Shown one piece after another: positions 37,278 through 48,903 of a stretch of DNA of 64,000 bases (its first letter is position 1; the number at the start of each line of letters is the position of its first letter). The notes below the pieces were generated by a model. It searched no databases and was not told where the DNA came from. It was given only the letters and a program-made list of their open reading frames with translations. Source of the stretch: Cunninghamia lanceolata (lineage: Eukaryota; Streptophyta; Pinopsida; Cupressales; Cupressaceae); the NCBI GenBank assembly GCA_027924645.1, contig BSBN01001343.1, positions 1-64,000 of the forward strand. The letters run 5' to 3'. The translations under genes were made by a program, and so were the position numbers.

Positions 37278-38429
37278 TACACCCCACCGCAAAAAGAACT
37301 CATGTCCCATGAGTTAGGTCTTGGTTTTGATCCAGTGGCACACTCTGCTACGTCATATCTGTTCCATGATGTTTGGACTACATTGTAGGTTCTACTCATG
37401 CCATTCTTTCTGACTATCATCTCTGCTTGAACACCTACATTATAAGCCTTTGGTAATACTTCTTGTACTGCTGCTATGGCAGAACATGTTGACCTTTCAA
37501 CTTTTGTTGCTGCTAGAGGACAAACAATTGTCCCTACTATAATAACATCCTTGTCTTGCCAATCAACTTGTGGCTGCTTGTAAACTTGTTCTTTAACCTT
37601 CTGCTGATCCATCTAATTTCCATCAGTCAAAACTGAAAGTACCTTACCAACTCCTTTCCCTGAAGTATCCTCAACTACATTTATGCCTTCTACTATAGGC
37701 ATCTCCACAAACTCTTTCTTTCCCACTAAAATGATTTTGGCTGCCTTCTGTGCTGCAGCATCCTCCTACAATGGTGTCATCACAAAGGTCTTTCCATCCT
37801 TCTTGATGGTGTATGTATTAGCATATCCATCATACAATGCATGCCTATCAAATTGCCATGGCCTACCTAAAAGTAGGTGACAACACTCCATGGGTAAAAT
37901 GTCACATAAAATTCTCTCCTTATATTCTCCAGTCTGAAAATCAACATATGCTTGTTCACTTACCAAAAGTGATTGACTATCACTTACCCAAGATGCCCTG
38001 TAAGGAGTTTGATGAGGAATCCTTTATATGTTCGATTTATCCACCATTTCCCTAGACACCATATTATCTGTTGAAGCAGAATCTATGACTACCTTGCATA
38101 TTTTACCTTTGCTTTTGCAATTGATCCTGAAAAGAGCTCTCCTCTGTGATGGTTCAGTCTTCACTGGTTATTTGAGCAACATCCTCTTGATCATCAGACT
38201 TTCTCCTGTTTCTAATTCCAAATTTACTTCAGGAGATGTCACACTCCCTGTATGCTCTTGAATCAAAGTGGTTCTCTTCTCATTACCCTGAGAAGTTGAG
38301 GCCTTCTCTGGACACCTATAAGCTGGATGCCCCATCTGATTACAATTATAGCATCTCATTTTTGAGAACTTGGATCCTCTATCTAATCCATTTGTCCCAC
38401 CTCTTTCATTTGTCCTTCTTCCTCGGTAT
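37253..38429 (-). pseudogene. gypsy zinc knuckle and protease segment (C-terminal part of gag-pr)
   Basis: Continuation of the gag at 46987-47923 on the far side of the insertion. From 38429 down: an RG-rich lead, zinc knuckle CYNCNQMGHPAYRC (C-x2-C-x4-H-x4-C, about 38310-38353), the aspartic-protease active site VVIDSASTDNMVS (about 38062-38100; the usual DSG or DGG is DSA here), then ECCHLLLGRPWQFDR and GYANTYTIKKDGK (37766-37966), followed by a GKKEFVEM stretch. A stop near 37613 precedes a 119-residue tail (37253-37612) that I do not recognise; it ends near the purine tract, where a gypsy polyprotein C-terminus would lie. RT and integrase are missing. Confidence 0.8.
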
Positions 38430-41239
38430 TGTTGGTCATGATGTTAGTCATTCACAAACATAGAATAAAAGTTACACAACAACCTTTACTCATCTTGAAA
38501 GATACGATGAATTCAGAGAATTCATGATCCCAAGTCTCCGTTGATTAGGTCTTAATCTACTGACGTTACTCAGTGGTTGATGTGTGTTGCTGTTTTCCAT
38601 TCAGGGTCCTTACGTATTTCTGCAAAGTTCATCATTATTCCTCCAAATATCCTACTCTATATGTCTGCTCTGCATAAATCTCCAATAATTCTACCTCTGC
38701 ATTGTGAATTTAGTCAAATAATGTGCCTATAGGCTGATATTTGCATGATTTCTACCATTATTTGCAATTCTTTGCATGATATTTTCAATACTGCATGCAT
38801 TTAACTCAAATATGCTAATGATTTTCAGTTACCTACGGGATTTCGGCATATTTCTCTGTTCTGCTTGTTATTTGTCATGACTTGCAGTTATGGTGATGAA
38901 TTTATGAAATTAAAAAAAGGAAAAGGGTTAAAGAATGAGATTCCCAAAACTACTTGACTGAGATCACTGATCCACATACAAGCTCCCATACATGCAATGA
39001 AAAGAAGGAAACTAGAATCATACTTCACCAGGACATTCCACAAATCTGCATGATCTAGTGCAAATCTTCAAAGGAAAAGTTGATAACAACATGTAATGAA
39101 ATGAAAGCGCTTCTAGTTGAACACAGCATTCACCCGTACATATCCAGAAATCAACATGAAGATTACGTAAAATTTACAATCAGGATGTAATCTGAAACTT
39201 CATATCCATTCAGTATGCTCAAGAACAGGTACATTTACAGTGATCTGAAGAAAGAACCTTGACATTTCAACAATTCAGTCCTCATTAGTCTCAGTAATTC
39301 GATCTCCTAATTGATTCTACAGTAATTGGCCTTATTGCCAGATGTTCCAATGTCTATCTATCTTTTAATGTATTCTTATAATGTCTATCTCTATATTGTT
39401 AACAAGCTCTAGCTCTTATATAGAGCAAATGCCAGAAAACAGTTACAATGATCCAAGGATCAGGATCCTCTCATAACAATCAACGGTCCAGATGAAAAGC
39501 ACATGCTTTGCCAGTTGGCAAATGTACAGTTGGCACAGAATATTCCAGCATCTTTGATTTGATTCGGTCTCCAGCTGGCAAACAGCATATTTGACAATAT
39601 CCTCCTCATTTCTGGTTCATGTTGCCTCCATGTGCAACTTTGTAATTACCAGCCTCAGCTCTAACAGCATCATGACTTCCTGCAATAAACAGACAAACAT
39701 TAAGTTCATCATCATGTGGAACACAGGAATTTAAACATTTTATTAAACATGCCTCAAAATGTGCAGCTACAAGCAATCGGGCTTCAAATCAATGAAAATT
39801 ATGCACTAAATGCCTAAACAGCGTCAAAAAACAATCGGGTCAACCATCGTTCACTGGAAAATGCAATCGGGTCTTCAAATTTCCATCGCTTCATTTTCCC
39901 GCCCATTTTCATGTATATCAGGTTCAAAATCTGCATATGTATCTCAAAATATACAAGGAAATAACTACTTTTCAATTTATTTCAAATCTGGCTTTGTATA
40001 TTTTGGCATGTGTATCGGGTCAACATCATATTCGCGTCAGTGTGACCACATATGATTAGGGTGACAAAATTAGACTTGGCTGATGGTAAAACATACACCG
40101 ACGCTAGAAATCATGATGACGTCCACCCATCGGGAAGACAACAACTATCGGCAAGAAAAATCCAGACTTGGCCGACGGTTAAAACTACGCCGATCAATCA
40201 ACATATCGGCGTGACTATCTCCATCGGGGAGAAAATATAAAGCATGGCCGATATCATATGTTGGGCCGATGGGGAAACTTAGAGCTTTCTACCTATCTGC
40301 AGGATATCGTGAATATGATGCTCCCCCTCCTTGAATGTCCTTATGACGTCACCATCATGTTTCGCTTCTGTATATTGGGGAAAAGAATGACATCATCATC
40401 ATCATCATGTCGAAGGAAAATAGGAGGATATGAAATATGATCCTGCTGCTGAGGAAAGGAATATGATGGTGACATCATCGTCATATTCGGGCTTCATTAA
40501 AATGCAAAAGATGACGTCACCGTCATGTTTAGTTAAGATCAGGGGATAAATGTAATATCGGGTCACCTAAGGAAGATGATCAGGTGGTGAATGAAATATG
40601 ACCCCTTTGCGGCCAAGGTAACCCTCTCGAAAGATCAGGATGATGATGATCATCAGGATATCCGGGGCTTTTGTTAAACTTAGAACATGACGTCATCGTC
40701 ATATTCGTGAACCGGATCATGTTTTGGAAAATATCCTGCCGAAGGGAAATGTGATGATGATGTCATCCTGATATTTGCTTCTTCGTTTATCAGATCGGGA
40801 TGACGTCATCAGGATATTAGGAAAAGGTCATATTTCTCGGCAGGAGGACATTATGAAATATCGGGTAGACAAACAAGATCATGATGATCTTGACAACATG
40901 ACTGAGGATAAAAATATGATGATCCTCTTGCGAATATCAGGTTTGACCAAAACTTTGACTGTGCATAACTTCCACATATGGATGAATTTTCAAGTGATGT
41001 AAAAGGGAAACCTGCATGGAATTTCAAGCTCTTTCTAAATATGAGGTCATAGAAACAAAATATGAACTTTGACAAACTAACCTCATGATGATGACCAACC
41101 TCATCCTGACCTTCATGATGATGATGCACCTGACTCATTTTTACCAAACCGCCAGAAAGCAGACAACACAAGCCAAGCCAAAAAGTTGGGTCCCTGTTTT
41201 GATAAGTTAAAATGGGGCGTGTTGTGTAACCACACAACA
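38430..41239 (-). repeat. LARD 3' LTR
   Basis: 2810 bp. Minus-strand TATA box TATATAAG at 39415-39422. Upstream of it (U3) lie TGACGTCA octamers at 40344, 40512, 40688 and 40801, and TGACATCA/TGATGTCA at 40388, 40470 and 40758. Repeated CCGAT/ATCGG words and one GCCGAC lie at 40060-40280. Confidence 0.93.
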
Positions 41240-42124
41240 ACTTGCCACCAAAGAAAACAACAAAATTTAAATAATTCAAAAGGTGAGGATAAATTAAAAC
41301 ATAAATTTCCAACTCCTATTAAGCATGAGCATCCTAATCCTTTCTAACTGGTATCATGTTCATCAATGTAACAATGAATTGATAAGGGATCAATTGTGTG
41401 CATGTGATTCATATACTCATCTTGAAAGTGAGTTGAATAAGTCAGTGACTGGTGTTAAACTACGTAGTTTGGTTCATCCCTCATAGCCAACCGGATAGAG
41501 CCTTGCTGCCAGCAGGCGTCCATAGCCCCGGCAAGGTTATCGTTGCAATTCCCCTAAGTAGAGCCCCACTGCCAGCAAGCGTCTATAGCTCTGGTATAGT
41601 TACTTAGATGACTTAATCTAGATTTCAGAAAATCCATTTTATTATTTTATTTATTTTATATTTTGAATTTAATTCTTAAGATATAACAGTTGTAGCCTCA
41701 TGATACAAGGAATGGTCACTTGTTGAAATTAAGTTGAGAATTGCAATGGTAGCAAGGGCAACCTTTAGATTTTTCACTTAACCCCTACACTGATATGTTC
41801 AATAAACCCAAGGCTGTTAGGTATGTCATTGTGAGGATCACCTTGACTCAAGAAAGTAGTACTGATGAATATGATACCACAGACCTGATCAAGAATACCT
41901 ATACTGATATGAGTTACAACCTATGTAAAAACTTATATTCAACTTTTGAATTCTAACAATTTCTGCAGTGTTCTTAAGTAACAAGGTGCACCAGTTTTGC
42001 CCAACCAAAACAAAGACTCAACAATGCAAAGCAAAAAGCAACCTGTACAAACAGCTAACCTACAAAAGGAAACAACAGAAACAGAACAAGAAGGCAAAAC
42101 AAGAAAACTGTACAAACAACTAAC
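41240..42124. other. LARD 3' internal non-coding region
   Basis: No coding sequence. Two imperfect copies of a GC-richer 50-mer (CTGCCAGCAGGCGTCCATAG near 41508; CTGCCAGCAAGCGTCTATAG near 41569). No clear purine tract borders the LTR at 41240, which is unusual for an LTR element. Confidence 0.55.
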
Positions 42125-43825
42125 CTACAAAATTATATACAAACCACTACTAGGCAAACAAAAACCAGCAAACGACCCAAATACACCTATATTTGCATAC
42201 TTCTTTTGATTGTGCAGGAGCATTAGGGTATCAGTTATGGTTCTCAACCTAGCAAATTTATCTTTATATTCTGAAAAATATTCTGATATTCTGAATTCAT
42301 TGTATTCAACAGAACAACTCTTGATGATCAGCAACTGAGGAAGCTCATCATGTTCATGATTAATCCATATGCATGTCTTATCTCCTAAATTTCCATAATC
42401 AAAATAGTAATCAACATCATTTACTGTGGAAAGGAGAAATACAACCTGGTGTATTTCTGATTCTGTTGGACATGCTTCTTCATTGGCAGCTGGTCCTCCA
42501 TTTAATTCTATATTTTCACTGCTTGGCTCAGTGTTTGGTCTCTCTTCAAATTGAAGGATGTATGACTCTTGATGTATTAATTCTCCATCTTTATCCAGCC
42601 TTATCCCTTCATTCCGGATGTTCAGTTTATCTTCTAGTTCAGGAAACTTCTCAATATTTTCTTCAATTTCCTGCACATCAGCATCTAAATAAGTATCTTT
42701 ATTATCACAACCTAATATACAGAAATTTATCATTTCTAAATCACTTGACTGTAAAAGAGAAACAACTTTCACTTGATAAGGACACTCCCCTGTTTCATTT
42801 TCAAAATATTTCTGGAGTGATGTCTGATTATGCACAACAACTCCAAAGTCTTCTACATCTTCATCTTTCAAAAATTGTTCATTAAATAGCTCACATCTTC
42901 TATCTAGTAAAGTGCCTGGTTCCATTAACCTGCAACATTCTTGCATTTGATCATTCAATTCAACCCAATTAGGTAGTAAATCAGTATTTATTTTATTTTC
43001 TATGACTTCCTGAGTTACCACCATAGGAACTTCATCAGCAGCAAGAGTGCATTTAAATTGCTCTACTATCTGTTTACACTTCTCTTTACCATAGAATGAC
43101 TCCAGGAAAGATGTTTCATCTTCTTTATCAAAAGTATTAGGATCAGAATCAAAAATATTATCCTGATGAGTGGTTTCTTCTCTAAAATTTTCACAAGATT
43201 CATACCTGCATACTGACTGATCCTTACTTGTATTAGGAAGTAGAGAACTCCTATCAATCTCACTATAAAATGAATCCAGGAAAGATGTTTCCTCTTCATT
43301 ACCTTCTATAACCGATTCAGCTATTATATTTTCTAGAGTCTTTTTCAACATGGCCAAGCAGGCGTAACAATCCCTTTCTGAATGCTCTTCATCATGTAAT
43401 CTGCACCAGCTTTCAATCAAGACATCATCAATGGGTAAACCTAATAATTGACTACACTGTATATTTCTGGACAAGTATAATTCAAAATCCTCAGATCGGT
43501 CCACTTCAGTGTCTGGACAATTAATAACTTCTGGTGCTGCATCTGCTTGTTGTTCCAGAATTTCTTTATTTTCCTGCCAAATTTCTTCATTTTCCTGGCA
43601 AATTTCAGCCCTGAACACATCCAGAAAGAATATTAGTCCTTTCAAGTATAAATCCAACCTTGTAAGGAAGGTTAAACAATTTATTTCACTGTGTTCCGTA
43701 GTCTGGTGTATCCTGCAACAGGTAGATAAACCAAAGTTAGACAAACTATGAGGGTAAAGCTGCCTATTCAAAGTTTCTTGAAATAAAGGAATGTTAATTT
43801 GACAATTGCCTTCATATACATCCAT
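42125..43825 (-). CDS. unrecognised 566-residue acidic protein of the LARD element, two CHHC motifs
   Basis: I do not recognise this protein as a named family. The frame is open for 566 codons from ATG at 43825 to TAG at 42125, about 350 nt inside the 5' LTR and in sense with its TATA box. Visible features: zinc-type motif 1, C37-x2-H40-x4-H45-x4-C50 (CRIHQTTEHSEINC); motif 2, C141-x2-H144-x3-H148-x4-C153 (CRLHDEEHSERDC); between them a Glu/Gln heptad-like stretch (about 74-93, QENEEIWQENKEIL), possibly coiled coil; and a repeated acidic decamer, EETSFLDSFY (178-187) and DETSFLESFY (236-245). The rest is strongly acidic. The C-x2-H-x4-H-x4-C spacing resembles zinc motifs in some plant gypsy gag proteins, so a diverged gag-like RNA-binding or packaging role is possible (inference). 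No protease, RT or integrase motif is present. A captured host gene is the alternative. Confidence 0.7.
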   Translation of the reverse strand: MDVYEGNCQINIPLFQETLNRQLYPHSLSNFGLSTCCRIHQTTEHSEINCLTFLTRLDLYLKGLIFFLDVFRAEICQENEEIWQENKEILEQQADAAPEVINCPDTEVDRSEDFELYLSRNIQCSQLLGLPIDDVLIESWCRLHDEEHSERDCYACLAMLKKTLENIIAESVIEGNEEETSFLDSFYSEIDRSSLLPNTSKDQSVCRYESCENFREETTHQDNIFDSDPNTFDKEDETSFLESFYGKEKCKQIVEQFKCTLAADEVPMVVTQEVIENKINTDLLPNWVELNDQMQECCRLMEPGTLLDRRCELFNEQFLKDEDVEDFGVVVHNQTSLQKYFENETGECPYQVKVVSLLQSSDLEMINFCILGCDNKDTYLDADVQEIEENIEKFPELEDKLNIRNEGIRLDKDGELIHQESYILQFEERPNTEPSSENIELNGGPAANEEACPTESEIHQVVFLLSTVNDVDYYFDYGNLGDKTCIWINHEHDELPQLLIIKSCSVEYNEFRISEYFSEYKDKFARLRTITDTLMLLHNQKKYANIGVFGSFAGFCLPSSGLYIIL

Positions 43826-44060
43826 CAAAATGAGACTCTATTTTTCAATTTTTTAAGTATTTTGAAATTTTAAGGAGATCCATCATATCTCAGAATAAAA
43901 CTTGAAAGTTCAGAAAATCAAACTAATCTTTGATGTTTCGAGCTAGATCTTGGCAAAGGTGCAACCAAAACATCTCAGATAAGAGATATTTGCAGACATT
44001 TAACTCAAATGCTAAAATATTTATGCAATATTTGTAGAAATCCAGAAATTCTTTGTTCAG

Positions 44061-44181
44061 GCCCTCCTTCTAGTGCCAATTTATGTTGCGTTAGAAGCGA
44101 GGGGCCTGCATAAAATGAATGATGACTGAAGCAGTGGCGTCTTTTCCAGTTCTGCCCTCCTTCTAGTGCCAATTTATGTTG
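44061..44181 (-). repeat. duplicated primer-binding-site region of the LARD element
   Basis: The 28-mer beginning GCCCTCCTTCTAGTGCCAAT occurs at 44061-44088 and again at 44154-44181, where it runs into the LTR start (TGTTG at 44177). On the minus strand the site reads TTGGCACTAGAAGGAGGGC, four bases inside the LTR: the expected place for a primer site. I did not identify the tRNA. Confidence 0.6.
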
Positions 44182-46986
44182 GTCATGATGTTAGTCATTC
44201 ACAAACATAGAATAAAAGTTACACAACAACCTTTACTCATCTTGAAAGATACAATGAATTCAGAGAATTCATGATCCCAAGTCTCTGTTGATTAGGTCTT
44301 AATCTACTGACGTTACTCAGTGGTTGATGTGTGTTGCTGTTTTCCATTCAGGGGCCTTACGTATTTCTGCAAAGTTCATCATTATTCCTCCAGATATCCT
44401 GCTCTATATGTCTGCTCTGCATAAATCTCCAATAATTCTACCTCTGCACTGTGAATTTAGTCAAATAATGTGCCTACAGGCTGATATTTGCATGATTTCT
44501 ACCATTATTTGCAATTCTTTGCATGATATTTTCAATACTACATGCATTTAACTCAAATATGCTAATGATTTTCAGTTACCTACGGGATTTCAGCATATTT
44601 CTCTATTCTGCTTGTTATTTGTCATGACTTGCAGTTATGGTGATGAATTTATGAAATTAAAAAAAGGAAAAGGGTTAAAGAATGAGATTCCCAAAACTAC
44701 TTGACTGAGATCACTGATCCACATACAAGCTCCCATACATGCAATGAAAAGAAGGAAACTAGAATCATACTTCACCAGGACATTCCACAAATCTGCATGA
44801 TCTAGTGCAAATCTTCAAAGGAAAAGTTGATAACAACATGTAATGAAATGAAAGCGCTTCTAGTTGAACACAACATTCACCAGTACATATCCAGAAATCA
44901 ACATGAAGATTACGTAAAATTTACAATCAGGATGTAATCTGAAACTTCATATCCATTTAGTATGCTCAAGAACAGGTACATTTACAGTGATCTGAAGAAA
45001 GAACCTTGACATTTCAACAATTCAGTCCTCATTAGTCTCAGTAATTCGATCTCCTAATTGATTCTACAGTAATTGGCCTTATTGCCAGATGTTCCAATGT
45101 CTATCTATCTTTTAATGTATTCTTATAATGTCTATCTCTATATTGTTAACAAGCTCTGGCTCTTATATAGAGCAAATGCTAGAAAACAGTTACAATGATC
45201 CAAGGATCAGGATCCTCTCATAACAATCAATGGTCCAGATGAAAAGCACATGCTTTGCCAGTTGGCAAATGTACAGCTGGCACAGAATATTTCAGCATCT
45301 TTGATTTGATTCGGTCTCCAGCTGGCAAACAGCATATTTGACAATATCCTCCTCATTTCTGGTTCATGTTGCCTCCATGTGCAACTTTGTAATTACCAGC
45401 CTCAGCTCTAACAGCATCATGACTTCCTGCAATAAATAGACAAACATTAAGTTCATCATCATGTGGAACACAGGAATTTAAACATTTTATTAAACATGCC
45501 TCAAAATGTGCAGCTACAGGCAATCAGGCTTCAAATCAATGAAAATTATGCACTAAATGCCTAAACAGCGTCAAAAAACAATCGGGTCAACCATCGTTGA
45601 CTGGAAAATGCAATCGGGTCTTCAAATTTCCATCACTTCATTTTCCTGCCTATTTGCATGTATATCGGGTTCAAAATCTGCATATGTATCTCAAAATATA
45701 CAAGGAAATAACTACTTTTCAATTTATTTCAAATCCGGCTTTGTATATTTCGGCATGTGTATCGGGTCAACATCATATTCATGTCAGTGTGACCACATAT
45801 GATCGGGGTGACAAAATTAGACTTGGCCGATGGTAAAACATACACCGACGCCAGAAATCATGATGACGTCCACCCATCGGGAAGACAACAACTATCGGTG
45901 AGAAAAATCCAGACTTGGCCGACAGTTAAAACTACGCCGATCAATCAGCATATCGGCGTGACTATCTCCATCGGGGAGAAAATATAAAGCATGGCCGATA
46001 TCATATGTTGGGCCGATGGGGAAACTTAGAGCTTTCTACCTATCTGCAGGATATCATGAATATGATGCTCCCCCTCCTCGAATGTCCTTATGACGTCACC
46101 GTCATGTTTCGCTTCTGTATATTGGGGAAAAGAATGACATCATCATCATCATCATGTCGAAGGAAAATAGGAGGATATGAAATATGATCCTGCTGCTGAG
46201 GAAAGGAATATGATGGTGACGTCATCGTCATATTCGGGCTTCATTAAAATGCAAAAGATGACGTCACCGTCATGTTTAGTTAAGATCAGGGGATAAATGT
46301 AATATTGGGTCACCTAAGGAAGATGATCAGGTGGTGAATGAAATATGACCCCTTTGCGGCCAAGGTAACCCTCTCGAAAGATCAGGATGATGATGATCAT
46401 CAGGATATCCGGGGCTTTTGTTAAACTTAGAACATGACGTCATCATCATATTCGCAAACCAGATCATGTTTTGGAAAATATCCTGCCGAAGGGAAATGTG
46501 ATGATGATGTCATCCTGATATTTGCTTCTTCGTTTATCAGATCGGGATGACGTCATCAGGATATTAGGAAAAGGTCATATTTCTCGGCAGGAGGACATTA
46601 CGAAATATCAGGTAGACAAACAAGATCATGATGATCTTGACAACATGACTGAGGATAAAAATATGATGATCCTCTTGCGAATATCAGGTTTGACCAAAAC
46701 TTTGACTGTGCATAACTTCCACATATGGACGAATTTTCAAGTGATGTAAAAGGGAAACCTGCATGGAATTTCAAGCTCTTTCTAAATATGAGGTCATAGA
46801 AACAAAATATGAACTTTGACAAACTGACCTCATGATGATGACCAACCTCATCCTGACCTTCATGATGATGATGCACCTGACTCATTTTTACCAAACCGCC
46901 AGAAAGTAGACAACACAAGCCAAGCCAAAAAGTTGGGTCCTTGTTTTGATAAGTTAAAATGGGGCGTGTTGTGTAACCACACAACA
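44177..46986 (-). repeat. LARD 5' LTR with U3 promoter
   Basis: 2810 bp, the active promoter copy for the minus strand. TATATAAG (minus) at 45162-45169 puts transcription start near 45140, giving U3 of about 1.8 kb and R-U5 of about 0.95 kb. Five exact TGACGTCA palindromes lie in U3 at 46091, 46217, 46259, 46435 and 46548. This octamer binds bZIP factors (TGA/CREB type) in plants. Confidence 0.93.
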
Positions 46987-47923
46987 GGTATCCTCTACTA
47001 CTTGAGTCTCCAATTTGCTCTTCTTGGTTAGACTCACCACTAGGCTTTTGGTTAGGACTTCTGCCTCCAAAACTGTCTCTAAAATTTCTATCACCTTTTC
47101 CTCTACTCTGCTGCTCACCTTTCCTCTTCAGCTTCTCTTCAGCTCTTAATGCCACTTGAAAGCATTGTTCCACAATTTCGAGGGTAAATAAACTTATCTC
47201 ATCTTGAATATTGATCCTCAGACCATTTAAATACCTTGCTACCTTGGTTTTTTCATCCTCCATGTACCCACAATGAAGAGTGTACTTGTGAAACTCCTCG
47301 GTGTAAGTAGCCACGTCCATATCTTTTTGTTTAAGGTTTTGCATCTGCCTATAAATATGCACCTCGTAGTCAGATGGAAGGAACTGGGACTTGATCCTTT
47401 CCAGCATTTTGCTCCATGAAGATATCATACTCTTCCCATTCTTTACCCTCTCTCCTTGGGTTTAATTCCACCATGTAAGTGTAGCACCTTTGAGTTTAGT
47501 TTTTGCAAACTTAACTTTCTTACTATCAGGAACTTCCTTGTATTCGAAGTAGTTGTTTAGAGCTTCAATCCACTCCATTACTTCATCAACATTCATCTTT
47601 CCACTGAACATGGGGATATCTATCCGAGCCTCTGAAGAGTCCTTGCCAATTGCCTTGATGGCTTTCAGAAATTACTTTTGTTCAGCTGGTATCTTTGCCC
47701 CTTCTTGTTCCTCTTCTATTTCCTCTTTCTCTTCTTCTTCATCTGAATCTTCATCTACCCTTTTACCTATCTTCATTGCTTTCAATTCTGCTTGGAGTGC
47801 TTCCTTGACTCCAATTTTGATCATCTCTTCCATCTCTTGAAATTTCTTGACCACTTCAGTGGTCATCCCCTTTGGTGGCATATCACTAGCCTCTCCCTCA
47901 CTTTCTCTGTCCAACATAAACAT
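46987..47923 (-). pseudogene. gypsy gag (N-terminal part), interrupted by the LARD element
   Basis: Capsid-type gag of the 36415-48898 element. From 47923: an acidic, Glu-rich N-terminus (SDMPPKGMTTEVVKKFQEME, then DEDSDEEEEKEEIEEEQEG), then after a shift FSGKMNVDEVMEWIEALNNY (about 47570-47630), KLKGATLTWWN, a stop near 47463, and ERIKSQFLPSDYE with YLNGLRINIQDEI (47200-47400), the conserved gypsy gag core. The frame runs into the LARD LTR at 46986 and would continue as the zinc knuckle at 38429. An apparent 276-codon frame ending at 46598 is only gag read through into the LTR. Confidence 0.82.
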
Positions 47924-48235
47924 TCACAGACAACACCAACATGTTTGTAAATCCTCAATTTGACTACAACACAATGCTCAATCAGTTGTCCATCCTACAC
48001 GCTGCTTCACAGACCCATTCCTATCGTCCAAGAGCAGATCCTGTAGATGCACTACCACTCTCTCTCGCAGTGGCTTCACTCTGCACCCTCTTCTAGCCAA
48101 ATCTCTATTGGTGAATGGTTTTGACAGACCTCATCATCATCTTCCCACACACTACAGGAATCGAATTCATTTGCCTTCAAAAAATTGAATACACAACACC
48201 TCCACCCAGAGCTTTCGCTAGCTCTGATACCAATA

Positions 48236-48898
48236 TGATGAGGAGCTGCCAATGGAAACATGCAAAAACAATGAAAACTAATTTACTTCTCCTATCATCA
48301 AACACACTTTCTAAACTTTACGAACCTAGCACATGAGGATGCTAGGGTTCCTCAATGCATGCTGTAAAATGATCCTGCACATGTACAACTTGAACAAATA
48401 CAAAATAGAAAACAATAGCCAAACTAATATACACAGCCATTCCACCGATTATGAAGTAATCCAATCAGTGGAATGGATTAAGATCCCATATCGAATGCAA
48501 AATAGAAATTGATGGCACCAGTAAACTGAACACCAAAAAATTAACACAAACAGGAACTTTTTATTGCTCTCAGAAATACAGATAACTAATTCAATTTTCC
48601 TGCTATTACATCTATATCCTCTATGTCTGAGATCGACCTAACTAGGGTATTTATCTACTCTCAAAGAGTAGTGTAGACTCGATTCTCAGTGGCTGGGAGG
48701 TAACAAACTCTAACAACCTAACAACCTTGTCATCTATAGATCAACAAGTGTCCTAACAACAAACTACAATAACAGAAATAGTCAAACATACCTTATTACA
48801 TTAAATGCCCATTTAGGACCTTATTGGAAACATTAAAATAAGCATAAAACAATTAAATGCCTCATGGAGGCCACTATGGATTGGGTGCTCCTGCACCA
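48236..48898 (-). repeat. 5' LTR of the gag-only gypsy element
   Basis: 663 bp, TGATGAGGAG...TGCACCA, followed by TATAG at 48899-48903. It contains the GAACCTAGCACATGAGGATG segment lost from the rearranged left LTR. Confidence 0.87.
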
Positions 48899-48903
48899 TA
48901 TAG

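Larger units (their letters stand above)
38430..46986 (-). mobile_element. non-autonomous LTR element (LARD-like) with 2810-bp LTRs and one intact ORF
   Basis: Complete element. LTRs 38430-41239 and 44177-46986, each 2810 bp, TGTTGG...CACAACA; exact target duplication GGTAT (38425-38429 and 46987-46991). Orientation is minus, from the U3 TATA box, the primer-site position and the sense direction of the ORF. The 2937-bp interior holds no gag-pol motif that I recognise, only the 566-codon frame at 42125-43825. Ten substitutions, nine of them transitions, were counted by eye in the first ~450 bp of the LTR pair, so it is young relative to its neighbours. It sits in the gag of the gypsy element at 36415-48898. 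Long LTRs with a non-pol interior match the LARD category. Confidence 0.93.
36415..48898 (-). mobile_element. gag-protease-only gypsy-type LTR element (TR-GAG-like), split by a younger element
   Basis: Minus-strand element. LTRs 36415-37277 and 48236-48898; exact target duplication TATAG (36410-36414 and 48899-48903). Primer site TGGTATCAGAGC on the minus strand (48221-48232). Without the 38430-46986 insertion and its duplication it measures about 3.9 kb, with about 2.4 kb internal: gypsy gag, zinc knuckle and an aspartic protease. No RT, RNase H or integrase motif was found, so it depended on another element's enzymes. This resembles the described TR-GAG class (non-autonomous elements retaining gag); an internal deletion from a full gypsy is the likely origin. 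Confidence 0.85.

Noticed and set aside
42373..42885. 170-codon plus-strand frame in the LARD interior
   Set aside because: Shadow of the longer 566-codon minus-strand frame, which agrees with the promoter direction.
46598..47428. 276-residue fused protein
   Set aside because: Gypsy gag reading by chance into the inserted LARD LTR; the true continuation is at 38429.
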